A stretch of DNA of 64,000 nucleotides from Clostridium swellfunianum. GTDB taxonomy: Bacteria > Bacillota > Clostridia > Clostridiales > Clostridiaceae. The first letter of the stretch is position 1. Each line of letters opens with the position of its first letter. The notes below the pieces were generated by a model. That model was not told where the DNA came from. It did no database searches and saw only the letters and a program-made list of their open reading frames with translations. A program made the translations under genes and the position numbers. The stretch spans positions 3,332,036 to 3,396,035 of the forward strand of contig NZ_JAMOFV010000006.1 of the NCBI RefSeq assembly GCF_023656515.1. Reading direction: 5' to 3'. Shown here in pieces: positions 16,860 through 26,920 of this stretch.

Positions 16860-17651
16860 ATGTATATTTGTCGTAAATGTAATACTGCTGTGGATGACTC
16901 GGATAGATTTTGTAGTGGCTGTGGAGCGTATATAGGTGAGCCAGCAGTAAAGAAGAATGATTGGGAAACAGCAAACAACGATGAAGGAATTCAAGAAGAT
17001 GATAAAAATATAGAGGACATATCAGAAAGTATAATTGAGGCTGAAAGTAATATTTCTGAATTAGTAGCTTATGATGATAGTGCTTTTTCGAGAACCCTGG
17101 AGAGTATTGGCAGCAAAAAAATATATATATTAACCTTTGCTATTTTTATCTCTATACCTTTATTTTTAAGCTTAATTACAAAATTCACCATATCTATTCC
17201 AAATGATTTAATACATATAATTTTTCCTGTTAACTTAATTTCTGCAGATTTTAAACATATTTTAAATTTGCCAGCTTCATTTACTATTGGTTTTTTATTT
17301 TCATTTTTAGGTTTGTCAGTTATCAGTGTGGTTTCATTTGCAACAATTTATATTTATGCCAGACTTATTTTAAAGATGGAAATAGATTTGATTAAGCTTT
17401 GGAAAGCATTAATGCAGACTTTTATGGTATATAGCTTTACTTTAGCATTATTTTTAGTATCAGGTTTTGTGAGCAAAACATTTGCAAGTGTATTAATGTT
17501 TTTAGGGCATATAGTCACGCTTTTAACTTATTACGGAGGTGTACAAGACATGACTTTAAGTATAAAAAATAAGAGCATTCCTTTAGTTACGGTGAGCGTT
17601 GCTATGGTTTATTCTACAGTTTATGCTTATGTATACTTATTTTTGAGATGA
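16860..17651 (+). CDS. Zinc-ribbon membrane protein
   Basis: A 263-residue protein. The N-terminal zinc ribbon has C4, C7, C18 and C21 (CRKC...CSGC). An acidic linker (about 30-75) is followed by about five membrane segments from residue 90 to the end (e.g. LTFAIFISIPLFLSLI, VLMFLGHIVTLLTYY). This matches clostridial Yip1-like zinc-ribbon proteins in layout. It lies 13 bases before the next gene, which begins with a ribbon of identical cysteine spacing, so the two are one operon and may form a complex. Ribosome binding site AGGGAGAAG. Function unknown. Confidence 0.8.
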   Translation: MYICRKCNTAVDDSDRFCSGCGAYIGEPAVKKNDWETANNDEGIQEDDKNIEDISESIIEAESNISELVAYDDSAFSRTLESIGSKKIYILTFAIFISIPLFLSLITKFTISIPNDLIHIIFPVNLISADFKHILNLPASFTIGFLFSFLGLSVISVVSFATIYIYARLILKMEIDLIKLWKALMQTFMVYSFTLALFLVSGFVSKTFASVLMFLGHIVTLLTYYGGVQDMTLSIKNKSIPLVTVSVAMVYSTVYAYVYLFLR

Positions 17652-17664
17652 GGTGGAAGCTAAC

Positions 17665-18900
17665 ATGTTAAAGTGTGAAAAATGCAGCAGTATTGTGAAT
17701 AAAGAGAATTTATTTTGCAGAACTTGTGGACAAAAGCTTGATGAGAATAAAATTATAGAAATTGGTAACCCGAAAACAATTTTCAATGAAGCAGCCGAGG
17801 CTGATAATAACTCTGAAAAGTTAGAACATAGCTGCTTTAAAATGAAAAGCAGGAAGAGTACAAACGGTATAAAAGTACTTATTGTTTGCAGTATTGTCCT
17901 GGTGTTTTTAATAATTTTAAGCTATATTGTAAAAAGCAATCTTGAGAAAAATGATGATACAAATATATTTAATTTGAATACTTTTGCTCATGATGGCAAG
18001 TGGACGTATTTTACTTATAGCAAATTTAATATTCAATCCAACAATCTTTCAGGAGGTTTTTATAAATTTTCTGAAGATAATTCTGTGCCTGTAAAATTCA
18101 GCGATGAAGTAGGCGGAAATATGAAAATAATAAATGACTGGATATATTTCGTAAGGTTAAATGATGGAAGTTACAGTGTTTACAAAATGAAAACTGATGG
18201 TACAGAATTAACAAAGGTAGATGATGCAAAAACTGCACCTTTGGATTTTAAATATAGTAAAAAATATATATATTTTAGGGATTCATCAATGATGGACAAT
18301 CTTAGCAGAATGAAATTAGATGGAAGTTCAAGAAAAATTTTAAAAAGTGATGTATTAAACTACTATATTAATGGAGATTTAATTTATTATATAAGTAGTG
18401 CAGAATCTGGAATTTTGCGCAGTATGAAACTTGATGGCAGCAGTGATAAAGTAATTTGTGAAATAGACGGTCCAATACTTTATATAAATGATAACTATAT
18501 CTACTACAGTCAGATTAATAGCAATCTTTTAAAAAATAAAAAGAATACAAGAGATATTAATCAATATTTCATTTATAATAATGGACCCCTATACAGGATG
18601 AGGAAAGATGGAACTGAAAAAGAGCTTATTACGGAAGACATAGTGATGTATATATATGTTAGGGATAATCAGATATATTACCAGCCGTATTCAAATGGTG
18701 AAAGTAAAAAAATTTATAAAATTGACTTACGTGGGAAGAAGAAGATAGAATTATCTCTAGATGGTTTTTTCTTAGGCATTATGGATAAGTGGATTTACTA
18801 TATAGATGAGAAAAATTCAATGTTAAGCAGAACAACACTAGATTTTAAAAAAGCACAAAAAGTTGAATCGGATATTTTTAAACCTCAACTAATGGATTGA
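17665..18900 (+). CDS. Zinc-ribbon, single-TM protein with DUF5050-like propeller domain
   Basis: A 411-residue protein. Zinc ribbon C4/C7/C18/C21; a membrane helix at about residues 68-90 (VLIVCSIVLVFLIILSYIV); then an outside domain of repeated units with IYY/IYF and KMKTDGTELTKV, RMKLDGSSRKIL, SMKLDGSSDKVI, RMRKDGTEKELI. Such units are typical of DUF5050, predicted beta-propeller. The start at 17665 is favoured by GAGGTGG at 9 bases; GTG at 17653 overlaps that site. It is co-transcribed with the preceding ribbon protein. The domain order (ribbon inside, propeller outside) suggests envelope sensing or assembly, but the role is unknown. Confidence 0.82.
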   Translation: MLKCEKCSSIVNKENLFCRTCGQKLDENKIIEIGNPKTIFNEAAEADNNSEKLEHSCFKMKSRKSTNGIKVLIVCSIVLVFLIILSYIVKSNLEKNDDTNIFNLNTFAHDGKWTYFTYSKFNIQSNNLSGGFYKFSEDNSVPVKFSDEVGGNMKIINDWIYFVRLNDGSYSVYKMKTDGTELTKVDDAKTAPLDFKYSKKYIYFRDSSMMDNLSRMKLDGSSRKILKSDVLNYYINGDLIYYISSAESGILRSMKLDGSSDKVICEIDGPILYINDNYIYYSQINSNLLKNKKNTRDINQYFIYNNGPLYRMRKDGTEKELITEDIVMYIYVRDNQIYYQPYSNGESKKIYKIDLRGKKKIELSLDGFFLGIMDKWIYYIDEKNSMLSRTTLDFKKAQKVESDIFKPQLMD

Positions 18901-18929
18901 AAAAAGCTCCATACTAGGAGCTTTTTTTA
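18899..18929. terminator. Bidirectional terminator
   Basis: AAAAAGCTCC / GGAGCTTTTT, loop ATACTA, T-rich both sides, between convergent genes. Confidence 0.82.
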
Positions 18930-19576
18930 ATTTCATGTATAAATAATGAATCGATATTATCACCATTACTATGAGTGTATTTAAATTCTGGATTTGAGTT
19001 GCCTACAAAGGCTTCTACCCATGCAAAACGAAGCTTATATAAAGTTTCTATATCAGCACCTGCTTCTCTCCAATAGCCTCTGTGAAGACATTCTGTAGTT
19101 TTCCATTTTAAAAATTCATCGCTGGTTTCAATTACAAAATTTACTCTGTCGCATGGCATGCCTTCAAGCATATAGTCGTTTAAAGCTTTGTATATTTCAG
19201 GGGCAGAATTAGTTATACCCTTCTTTTTTGCATCAAGTCCGCACTCAGCACCTTGTTTCTTATATTCATCAAAAGCTATTTCAAAAGCTTCTTCACTATG
19301 CTTTCTAAAAACTTCGCCTAATATGTAAGCAAGTCTAGTTTCGGTTTTTCCTATTATACTGTTTAGCCATTGATGAATATTAGATAAATCTATTTGATCT
19401 TCTAGGGGTCTTCTCCCTAAAGGTTCTCCATATCGGCTCTCGGCGGCTTCAATTATTTGATCAATTTCACTGCCATATTTTGATTTATAAGATTCCAGGA
19501 TTTTTCCTTCAAGCTCTTCATGAACTCTAATTTTGTTGAAAAGCCAATGGTGTATAGGACCTAGAAATGCACTCAT
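18914..19576 (-). CDS. Conserved-looking protein of unknown function
   Basis: A 220-residue soluble protein beginning MSAFLGPIHHWLFNKIRV. It is helical in character, with His, Trp and Cys residues spread along it (HHW, HQW, GAECG, TTECLHRGYW). There is no signal peptide or membrane segment. A ribosome binding site AGGAGG is present upstream on the minus strand. I do not recognise a family; the paired HHW/HQW motifs and cysteines could bind a metal or cofactor, but this is only a suggestion. Single-gene unit; the 287 bases upstream (19577-19863) hold no other gene. Confidence 0.75.
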   Translation of the reverse strand: MSAFLGPIHHWLFNKIRVHEELEGKILESYKSKYGSEIDQIIEAAESRYGEPLGRRPLEDQIDLSNIHQWLNSIIGKTETRLAYILGEVFRKHSEEAFEIAFDEYKKQGAECGLDAKKKGITNSAPEIYKALNDYMLEGMPCDRVNFVIETSDEFLKWKTTECLHRGYWREAGADIETLYKLRFAWVEAFVGNSNPEFKYTHSNGDNIDSLFIHEIKKSS

Positions 19577-19863
19577 GATATTCCTCCTTTTACCAGGAAG
19601 CGCAAAGCAGTTATGAATTCCGATTCACGATTGAAAATTGTTCGTTAGAATCTATTAAGGACTTTAGCTTCCCTTATTATAAAAATCTTAGGTTATTATA
19701 GCTTATATATTAATATAATTCTGTGATATAAGTTACATTATTCATAAATTTTATTAATTTTTTCTTAAAGGGTTGAAAATGTAGGGAACTTTTCTTTAAA
19801 ATAGATTAGTAAAGGGTATAATAGATATTAAAGAATTGATATTTCAAAAAAGGAGGGTTTATA

Positions 19864-20712
19864 ATGGCAAGACCCAGTATTTTCAGTAAAGAATACGAAA
19901 GACATAAGAAAAGACGGAAAAAAATTATTATTTTTAGTGTTGTTTTATCATTGGCTGCAGCAGCAACCCTAGTAGCAACCATGAACATGAGAGATACATT
20001 AGCTAATAAGGCTAATTCCTATAAGAATATAAAGTTATTCTCTATTTTTCAAAAAGATAAGAAAAATGAAACTACAGCGAGCGTAGTGGAAAATAAGCCT
20101 GCAACTGAGACTAAGCCCGAAGCACCTCCACCTGAAAAACATGAAGAGGAGGAGAAAAGCTACGAGATAACCTTGAGCGATGGAAAAAAAATTAAAGCAG
20201 TTTATATACCTACAAATTCAGGAAATAAGTTCAAATATATATTGCCTTTAGATTCTCAAATAAACTTTAGTATCAATCCTTCGGGAAACGCCATGGTTAT
20301 AATGGATTCAGCAGCTCAAAATATGCTTTTAGTTGATATAAATGGAAATGTTCAAGATATAACTAATCAAAAGTATACTTACTCTAATGGTGGGAGTAAA
20401 GGTGTTATAAGTAAAGAGAGCACACTTGCAAGATTAAAACAAAATAATTATGTTTGGTGCGCTTCACCAAAATTTATAGATGACGAAAATATTGCTTACC
20501 TATCACAACTTCCTCAAGCAAGAAGTTCTGTCACAACAAAATATTTTTGGCATGTCAATACAAAAAATAAAGATAAACATACTCCTAAAACAGAACTTAA
20601 TGGTGAAGGTATAAAACTAGGAAATTTAACTGAAAAGGGAATAGAAGTTATTTTAGATAATGGAACAGTAAAGTATGTAAAAGTGATTGACGACGATGCC
20701 AAGATTAGTTAG
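19864..20712 (+). CDS. Membrane-anchored extracellular protein, function unknown
   Basis: A 282-residue protein. A strongly basic N-terminus (KEYERHKKRRKK) precedes one membrane helix at about residues 21-40 (IIIFSVVLSLAAAATLVAT), so the rest should lie outside. A Pro/Glu/Lys-rich linker (70-100) leads to a beta-rich domain of about 180 residues (SYEITLSDGKKIKAVYIP, FSINPSGNAMVIMD, ITNQKYTYSNGG, WCASPKFIDDENIAYLSQL). It has the look of a truncated WD/propeller-like domain. Ribosome binding site AAAGGAGGG. A TIM-barrel gene follows 33 bases later. I do not recognise the family. Confidence 0.75.
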   Translation: MARPSIFSKEYERHKKRRKKIIIFSVVLSLAAAATLVATMNMRDTLANKANSYKNIKLFSIFQKDKKNETTASVVENKPATETKPEAPPPEKHEEEEKSYEITLSDGKKIKAVYIPTNSGNKFKYILPLDSQINFSINPSGNAMVIMDSAAQNMLLVDINGNVQDITNQKYTYSNGGSKGVISKESTLARLKQNNYVWCASPKFIDDENIAYLSQLPQARSSVTTKYFWHVNTKNKDKHTPKTELNGEGIKLGNLTEKGIEVILDNGTVKYVKVIDDDAKIS

Positions 20713-20745
20713 TAAATAGTTTAAACTTCTAGAAAGGAAGAATTT

Positions 20746-21528
20746 ATGAAAGTAGGATTGTCATCTGCAAGTTTTTACCCTGATATGGATACAGAGGACA
20801 CAATAAAACTTATGTCAGAGCTTGGGTTTAATTCCGGGGAAATATTTTTAAATACTCCAAGTGAATATGAGGAAGAGTTTATCAAGAAGCTTTTAGAAGA
20901 AACAAATAAATATAGCTTCAAGGTGTACTCTATACATTGCTGTTCTTCTCAGTACGAACCATTTATTTTTGATAAATACAAACGAAGAAGAGAAGATATG
21001 CTAATCTATTTCAAAAAACTCTGCAAGGCAACAAGGCTTTTAGGAGCTAAGTGCTATACTTTTCACGGCATGAGACTTGAAAATTTTAATAATTTAGATA
21101 AAAAGTTTATTACTGACGTTTATGATGAACTTTCGTATATAAGTTTAGAAGAAGGAATTAAGCTTGCTCAGGAGAACGTATCCTGGTGCATGTCAAGCAA
21201 TATAAACTATATTAATCTTCTAAATGAAGGCTGCAAGTACCCAGTATATTACACACTTGATATAAAGCAGGCCTATAAGGCTATTACAGAACCTGAAAAA
21301 TATATAGATGCAATGGGCAAAAACATAATAAATTTTCATGTTAACGACAGAGATGATAAACATGTATGCATGCTTCCTGGTAAAGGTGTGGTAGATTATG
21401 GTAAAATTGCTTCTAAACTCAAGAGTATGGAATATGATGGAATGGCTATAATAGAAGTGTATAGAGAAAATTATACCAACTATAAAGAGTTAAGTGAAGC
21501 TGGAAGGCTTGTTTCTCAGTTCCTATAA
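20746..21528 (+). CDS. Sugar phosphate isomerase/epimerase-like TIM-barrel protein
   Basis: A 260-residue member of the xylose isomerase-like / AP endonuclease 2 superfamily (PF01261). It begins MKVGLSSASFYPDMDTEDTI, with barrel motifs GFNSGEIFLNT, YSIHCC, YTFHG, LAQENV (metal Glu), YTLDIKQAY (metal Asp), NFHVNDRDD (metal His) and GMAIIEVYRE (metal Glu). The ligand set for one divalent metal is therefore complete. Length is usual for the family. Substrate cannot be predicted; it sits alone between an envelope protein and tig. Ribosome binding site AAAGGAAG. Confidence 0.85.
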   Translation: MKVGLSSASFYPDMDTEDTIKLMSELGFNSGEIFLNTPSEYEEEFIKKLLEETNKYSFKVYSIHCCSSQYEPFIFDKYKRRREDMLIYFKKLCKATRLLGAKCYTFHGMRLENFNNLDKKFITDVYDELSYISLEEGIKLAQENVSWCMSSNINYINLLNEGCKYPVYYTLDIKQAYKAITEPEKYIDAMGKNIINFHVNDRDDKHVCMLPGKGVVDYGKIASKLKSMEYDGMAIIEVYRENYTNYKELSEAGRLVSQFL

Positions 21529-21540
21529 CAGAAATATTTC

Positions 21541-21570
21541 TTGTAAACTTTGACCTAATTGGTATATAAT
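21541..21570 (+). promoter_or_regulatory. Upstream promoter of tig (P1)
   Basis: TTGTAA (21541-21546), 18 bp, TATAAT (21565-21570). The spacer holds a TTTGACC heptad resembling half of a CtsR site, but no second heptad is present. Confidence 0.6.
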
Positions 21571-21599
21571 TATTAATACGAGAAATTATTCAATAATAT

Positions 21600-21629
21600 T
21601 TGTAACTCAACAAAAGAATATGATATAAT
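21600..21629 (+). promoter_or_regulatory. Downstream promoter of tig (P2)
   Basis: TTGTAA (21600-21605), 18 bp, TATAAT (21624-21629), 39 bases before the start codon. The same hexamers and spacing as P1, 59 bp downstream. Confidence 0.7.
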
Positions 21630-21667
21630 GTTGTGGTTAATATGCACTATTTAGGAGGAAAAGTATA

Positions 21668-22960
21668 ATGAACGCTAAAGTGGAAAAAATACAACAGAAT
21701 GTTGTTAAACTTGAAATAACTGTAGAAGCTGAAAAGTTTAACGAATCATTAAAAAAAGCATATGCAAAGAATGCAAAGAAGTTTAACATACCTGGTTTTA
21801 GAAAAGGTAAGGCTCCAATAAACATAATAAAGAAGTATTATGGAGAAGGAGTATTCTTTGAAGATGCTATAAATTTCTGCTGTGATGATACATATCCTAT
21901 AGCTATAAAGGAAAATAATATAAGACCAGTAGATTATCCTTCAATAGACATTGTTCAAATTGAAGAAGGAAAAGAATTCATATACACTGCTGAAGTAGCT
22001 GTTTATCCAGAAGTTGAACTTGGAGAATACAAAGGTGTAGATGTTAAGAAGGTTGAGTACGCTGTAACTGATGAAGAAGTTGAGGCTCAATTAAAACAAA
22101 TGCAGGAAAAGAATGCAAGAGTTGAAACTAAAATTGAAGGAACAGTTGAAAAGGGAAATATAGCAGTTATAGACTTTAAGGGCTATGCTGATGGAATAGC
22201 TTTTGAAGGTGGAGAAGGAAAAGACTTCTCATTAGAAATAGGTTCAGGAACTTTCATCGACACTTTTGAAGATCAACTAGTTGGAGCAGCTGTTGGAGAA
22301 AATAAAAATATAAATGTTACTTTCCCAGAACAGTATGGAAGAGAAGAGCTTAACGGGAAGCCAGCAGTATTTGAAGTTGCTGTTAAAGAAATAAAGGTTA
22401 AAGAACTTCCTGCTTTAGATGATGAATTTGCAAAGGAAGTTTCAGAGTTTGACACTTTAGATGAATTAAAAGCAGATGTAAGAAAGAAGCTTCAAGAAAC
22501 TAATGATTCAAGAGCTAAAAGAGAATATGAGGAAGCTGTTATTGATGCTGTATGCGAAAACGCTAAAGTTGAAATACCACAAGTTATGATAAGCAAAGAG
22601 ATAGACAACATGGTTAAGGATCTTGAAATGAGATTAAAATACCAAGGTTTAGACCTTAAAACTTATTATGAGTATACAAACAGTTCAGAAGAACAAGTTA
22701 AGGAATTCATGAAGGAAAGTGCTGAAAAGAGAGTTAAGACAGAATTAGTGCTTGAAGCTGTGGCTAAGGCTGAAAGTGTTGAAGCTACTGAAGAAGAACT
22801 ACAAGCTAAGGCAACTGAACTTGCAAAGCAGTACGGAGAAAAAGATTTAGAAAAAACTGCTAAGCTTCTTTTAGACGCTCAGAAAGATTATATAAAGCTA
22901 GATGTAGTAAATGAAAAAGTTGTTAAATTATTAGTAGATAACAGTAAAACTGTTGCATAG
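21668..22960 (+). CDS. tig: Trigger factor, ribosome-associated chaperone
   Basis: Binds the ribosome exit tunnel and folds nascent chains; also a peptidyl-prolyl isomerase. The 430-residue product has the ribosome-binding signature FRKGKAP at about residue 43, a PPIase domain around 150-240 ([40 protein letters not shown]) and a helical C-terminal chaperone domain. Length matches the family. Ribosome binding site TAGGAGGAAAA. Two near-identical promoters precede it. It heads the tig-clpP-clpX-lonB-lonA-engB block typical of clostridia. Confidence 0.98.
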   Translation: MNAKVEKIQQNVVKLEITVEAEKFNESLKKAYAKNAKKFNIPGFRKGKAPINIIKKYYGEGVFFEDAINFCCDDTYPIAIKENNIRPVDYPSIDIVQIEEGKEFIYTAEVAVYPEVELGEYKGVDVKKVEYAVTDEEVEAQLKQMQEKNARVETKIEGTVEKGNIAVIDFKGYADGIAFEGGEGKDFSLEIGSGTFIDTFEDQLVGAAVGENKNINVTFPEQYGREELNGKPAVFEVAVKEIKVKELPALDDEFAKEVSEFDTLDELKADVRKKLQETNDSRAKREYEEAVIDAVCENAKVEIPQVMISKEIDNMVKDLEMRLKYQGLDLKTYYEYTNSSEEQVKEFMKESAEKRVKTELVLEAVAKAESVEATEEELQAKATELAKQYGEKDLEKTAKLLLDAQKDYIKLDVVNEKVVKLLVDNSKTVA

Positions 22961-22976
22961 TATAAATGGGTAGTTA

Positions 22977-23007
22977 GTTGCCAGATTAATTCTGGCAATT
23001 AATTTTA
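22977..23007 (+). terminator. Possible weak terminator between tig and clpP
   Basis: TTGCCAGA / TCTGGCAA hairpin with loop TTAAT, followed by TTAATTTTA. The weak T tract suggests partial read-through into clpP. Confidence 0.45.
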
Positions 23008-23037
23008 TAGATAGTTAAATGTATAGGAGGAGATTTT

Positions 23038-23622
23038 ATGAGTTTGGTACCTGTAGTTGTTGAACAAACTAACAGAGGTGAAAGGTCTTACGATATCTAT
23101 TCTAGACTTTTGAAAGATAGAATAATAATGCTTAGTGAAGAGGTAAACGATGTTACTGCTAGTTTAATAGTTTCTCAGCTTTTGTTCCTTGAAGGCGAAG
23201 ATCCAGATAAAGATATTTATCTTTACATAAATAGCCCGGGAGGTTCTATAACTGCTGGTATGGCAATATATGATACTATGCAGTATATTAAGCCAGATGT
23301 TTCTACTATATGTGTAGGGATGGCAGCTTCTATGGGAGCTTTCTTGCTCGCAGCAGGAGCTAAAGGAAAGAGATTTGCTCTGCCAAATGCAGAAATAATG
23401 ATTCACCAGCCTCTAGGTGGATATCAAGGTCAGGCTACTGACATAGGAATACATGCAGAAAGAATACTTAAGATAAAAAAGAATCTAAATAAAATACTGT
23501 CAGAAAGAACAGGAAAGCCACTAGAACAGGTTGAAAAAGATACTGAAAGAGATAACTTTATGTCTTCAGAGGAAGCATTAAAATATGGCTTAATTGACGA
23601 GGTTATAACAAAAAAGAAATAA
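23038..23622 (+). CDS. clpP: ATP-dependent Clp protease proteolytic subunit
   Basis: Forms the 14-subunit barrel of the Clp protease. The 194-residue product has the catalytic Ser98 in [11 protein letters not shown], His123 in IMIHQPLGG, and the Asp of the triad in the later part ([10 protein letters not shown] region). Begins [20 protein letters not shown]. Ribosome binding site TAGGAGGAG. It lies 17 bases before clpX, so the two are co-transcribed. Confidence 0.98.
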   Translation: MSLVPVVVEQTNRGERSYDIYSRLLKDRIIMLSEEVNDVTASLIVSQLLFLEGEDPDKDIYLYINSPGGSITAGMAIYDTMQYIKPDVSTICVGMAASMGAFLLAAGAKGKRFALPNAEIMIHQPLGGYQGQATDIGIHAERILKIKKNLNKILSERTGKPLEQVEKDTERDNFMSSEEALKYGLIDEVITKKK

Positions 23623-23639
23623 CCTAGCGAGGTGAAAAG

Positions 23640-24929
<1,290 letters not shown>

Positions 24930-24932
<3 letters not shown>

Positions 24933-24958
24933 AGCAGAGAAATCTGCTCTATTTTTTT
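24930..24958 (+). terminator. Rho-independent terminator after clpX
   Basis: TAGAGCAG / CTGCTCTA, loop AGAAAT, seven T. The stem begins at the clpX stop codon. Confidence 0.85.
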
Positions 24959-25097
24959 AACTTATATTTAGCAAATAGTGGAATACATTACCTTGAATAT
25001 GAGCATAATACAGAAGTACAATTTTCTAATAATAATTGACATGGAAGGGAGGTTACTAGTTTTACAAGATCTTTGTTTTGTTAGACTAGGTGAGATT

Positions 25098-26774
25098 ATG
25101 ACTAATTTTTTAATCTTTATTCAGCTATTTGCTACTGTAGTAATGGGGTTATATTTTTTCAACGCTTTAAAGGGTCAGCAGTCAAGCAAGGTGGTAATTG
25201 ATAAGGAAAACAAAAAAGAAATGGATAAGTTAAAAAATATGAGAAGCATAAGCTTAACAGAACCACTAACTGAAAGGAGCAGACCAGCAACCTTTGATGA
25301 GATAATTGGTCAGGAGAAGGGTATTAAGGCGCTGCAGGCAGCTTTATGCGGGCCAAATCCTCAGCATGTCATAATATATGGTCCCCCAGGGGTTGGAAAA
25401 ACAGCTGCTGCAAGATTAGTACTTGAGGATGCTAAAAAAAGGGCATATTCTCCTTTTAAACTTAATGCAAAATTTGTTGAGATAGATGCTACAACAGTTA
25501 GATTTGATGACAGGGGAATAGCAGATCCATTGATTGGATCAGTTCACGACCCAATATATCAAGGTGCAGGACCTTTAGGAATAGCAGGTGTTCCTCAACC
25601 AAAGCCAGGAGCTGTAACAAAGGCACATGGAGGAATATTGTTTATTGATGAAATAGGCGAACTTCATCCAATAGAGATGAATAAACTTTTAAAGGTGCTA
25701 GAAGATAGAAAAGTATTTCTAGACAGTGCATATTATAACTCGGAAGATTCCAATATGCCTACTTACATAAAAGACATTTTTGATAATGGACTCCCGGCAG
25801 ATTTTAGACTTATTGGTGCAACTACAAGAAGCCCGGAAGAGATTATTCCAGCAATAAGATCAAGATGCGTTGAGATATTTTTTAGAGCGCTTCTTCCTGA
25901 AGAAATAGAAAGAATAGCTCAAAATTCTGTTGATAAAATAGGCTTGAAGATTCAGGAAAAAGCTAGGGTACTTGTTGGAAGATACGCTACTAATGGAAGA
26001 GATGCGATAAATCTAATCCAACTAGCTTGTGGTATAGCGATAAATGATGATAGAGAAGAAATAACTGTTGATGACGTGGAGTGGGTTATAGAAAACGGAC
26101 AGTACACTCCTAGACCTGATAATAAGGTTAATGATAAGCCTCAGATAGGCTTTGTTAATGGTCTTGCAGTATATGGAGCAAATATGGGGGCTGTGATGGA
26201 AATTGAAGCTAGTGCGAAAAAGAGTAAATTCCGAAAAGGACAATTAAAGATAACTGGTATTGTTGAGGAAGAGGAAATAAGCAGCTTTAACAGGAAAATA
26301 GTTAGGAAAAGTATGGCTAGGTGTTCCGTTGAGAATGTCATAACTGTTTTGGATAAAGTATTCAATATAGGTTGTGATAAGTATGATATTCACGTCAATT
26401 TCCCAGGAGGTTCTCCAGTAGATGGGCCTTCAGCAGGAATAAGCATAACAACGGCAATATACAGTGCCATTTTTGGAATTGTAATAGATAATGAAGTGGC
26501 TATGACAGGGGAAATCTCTTTGTATGGAAACGTTAAGCCTATAGGGGGAGTTAATGCCAAAATTGCTGCAGCAATAAAAGCTGGAGCAAAGAAAATAATA
26601 ATACCTAAAGAAAATTGGCAGGATAGTTTTGCTGCTATAGAAGGTGCCAAGGTTATTGCTGTCAACCATATCAAAGAAGTGCTAGATATAGCTTTGCTGA
26701 AAGAGGAAAGTGTAAATTCTACAGTAACTATAGACGGAAGTAATACAATCCTTTCAGCTAAATCCCTCAATTAA
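25098..26774 (+). CDS. lonB: ATP-dependent protease LonB
   Basis: A membrane-bound Lon-type AAA+ protease; in Bacillus it is linked to the forespore, which is known biology, not seen here. The start at 25098 (MTNFLIFIQLFATVVMGLYF) is preferred because AGGTGAG lies 4-9 bases upstream; longer in-frame starts add an unrelated 40 residues. One N-terminal membrane helix (3-22), Walker [14 protein letters not shown] (about 96), Walker B GGILFIDEIGEL, and a Lon protease domain with the catalytic Ser in VDGPSAGIS and Lys in AAIKAGAKKI. 558 residues, normal for LonB. Confidence 0.96.
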   Translation: MTNFLIFIQLFATVVMGLYFFNALKGQQSSKVVIDKENKKEMDKLKNMRSISLTEPLTERSRPATFDEIIGQEKGIKALQAALCGPNPQHVIIYGPPGVGKTAAARLVLEDAKKRAYSPFKLNAKFVEIDATTVRFDDRGIADPLIGSVHDPIYQGAGPLGIAGVPQPKPGAVTKAHGGILFIDEIGELHPIEMNKLLKVLEDRKVFLDSAYYNSEDSNMPTYIKDIFDNGLPADFRLIGATTRSPEEIIPAIRSRCVEIFFRALLPEEIERIAQNSVDKIGLKIQEKARVLVGRYATNGRDAINLIQLACGIAINDDREEITVDDVEWVIENGQYTPRPDNKVNDKPQIGFVNGLAVYGANMGAVMEIEASAKKSKFRKGQLKITGIVEEEEISSFNRKIVRKSMARCSVENVITVLDKVFNIGCDKYDIHVNFPGGSPVDGPSAGISITTAIYSAIFGIVIDNEVAMTGEISLYGNVKPIGGVNAKIAAAIKAGAKKIIIPKENWQDSFAAIEGAKVIAVNHIKEVLDIALLKEESVNSTVTIDGSNTILSAKSLN

Positions 26775-26816
26775 TAAAAAGTTAATATAGAAGCTGGTCA
26801 AAATTAATTATAATAA

Positions 26817-26845
26817 TTGAAAATCAGCTATTTTATGGTTATAAT
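26817..26845 (+). promoter_or_regulatory. Promoter of lonA
   Basis: TTGAAA (26817-26822), 17 bp, TATAAT (26840-26845). Transcription should begin near 26852, just before a 12-bp hairpin. Confidence 0.75.
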
Positions 26846-26852
26846 ATATAAG

Positions 26853-26892
26853 TCTAGCCAAGTGTTTTCTGCATATTAAGCACTTGGCTGTA
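26853..26892 (+). promoter_or_regulatory. 5' leader hairpin of lonA mRNA
   Basis: AGCCAAGTG (26856-26864) pairs perfectly with CACTTGGCT (26881-26889), extended inward by one G-U and two A-U pairs. It has a loop of about 10 bases and is not followed by a T tract, so it is not a terminator. It would lie within a few bases of the 5' end of the mRNA. Confidence 0.55.
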
Positions 26893-26920
26893 AAATATTA
26901 TATGAAATGAGGGGAGAAAA

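Noticed and set aside
26390-26770. A 126-codon frame antisense to lonB
   Set aside because: Shadow of the well-supported lonB reading frame, with no start signal.
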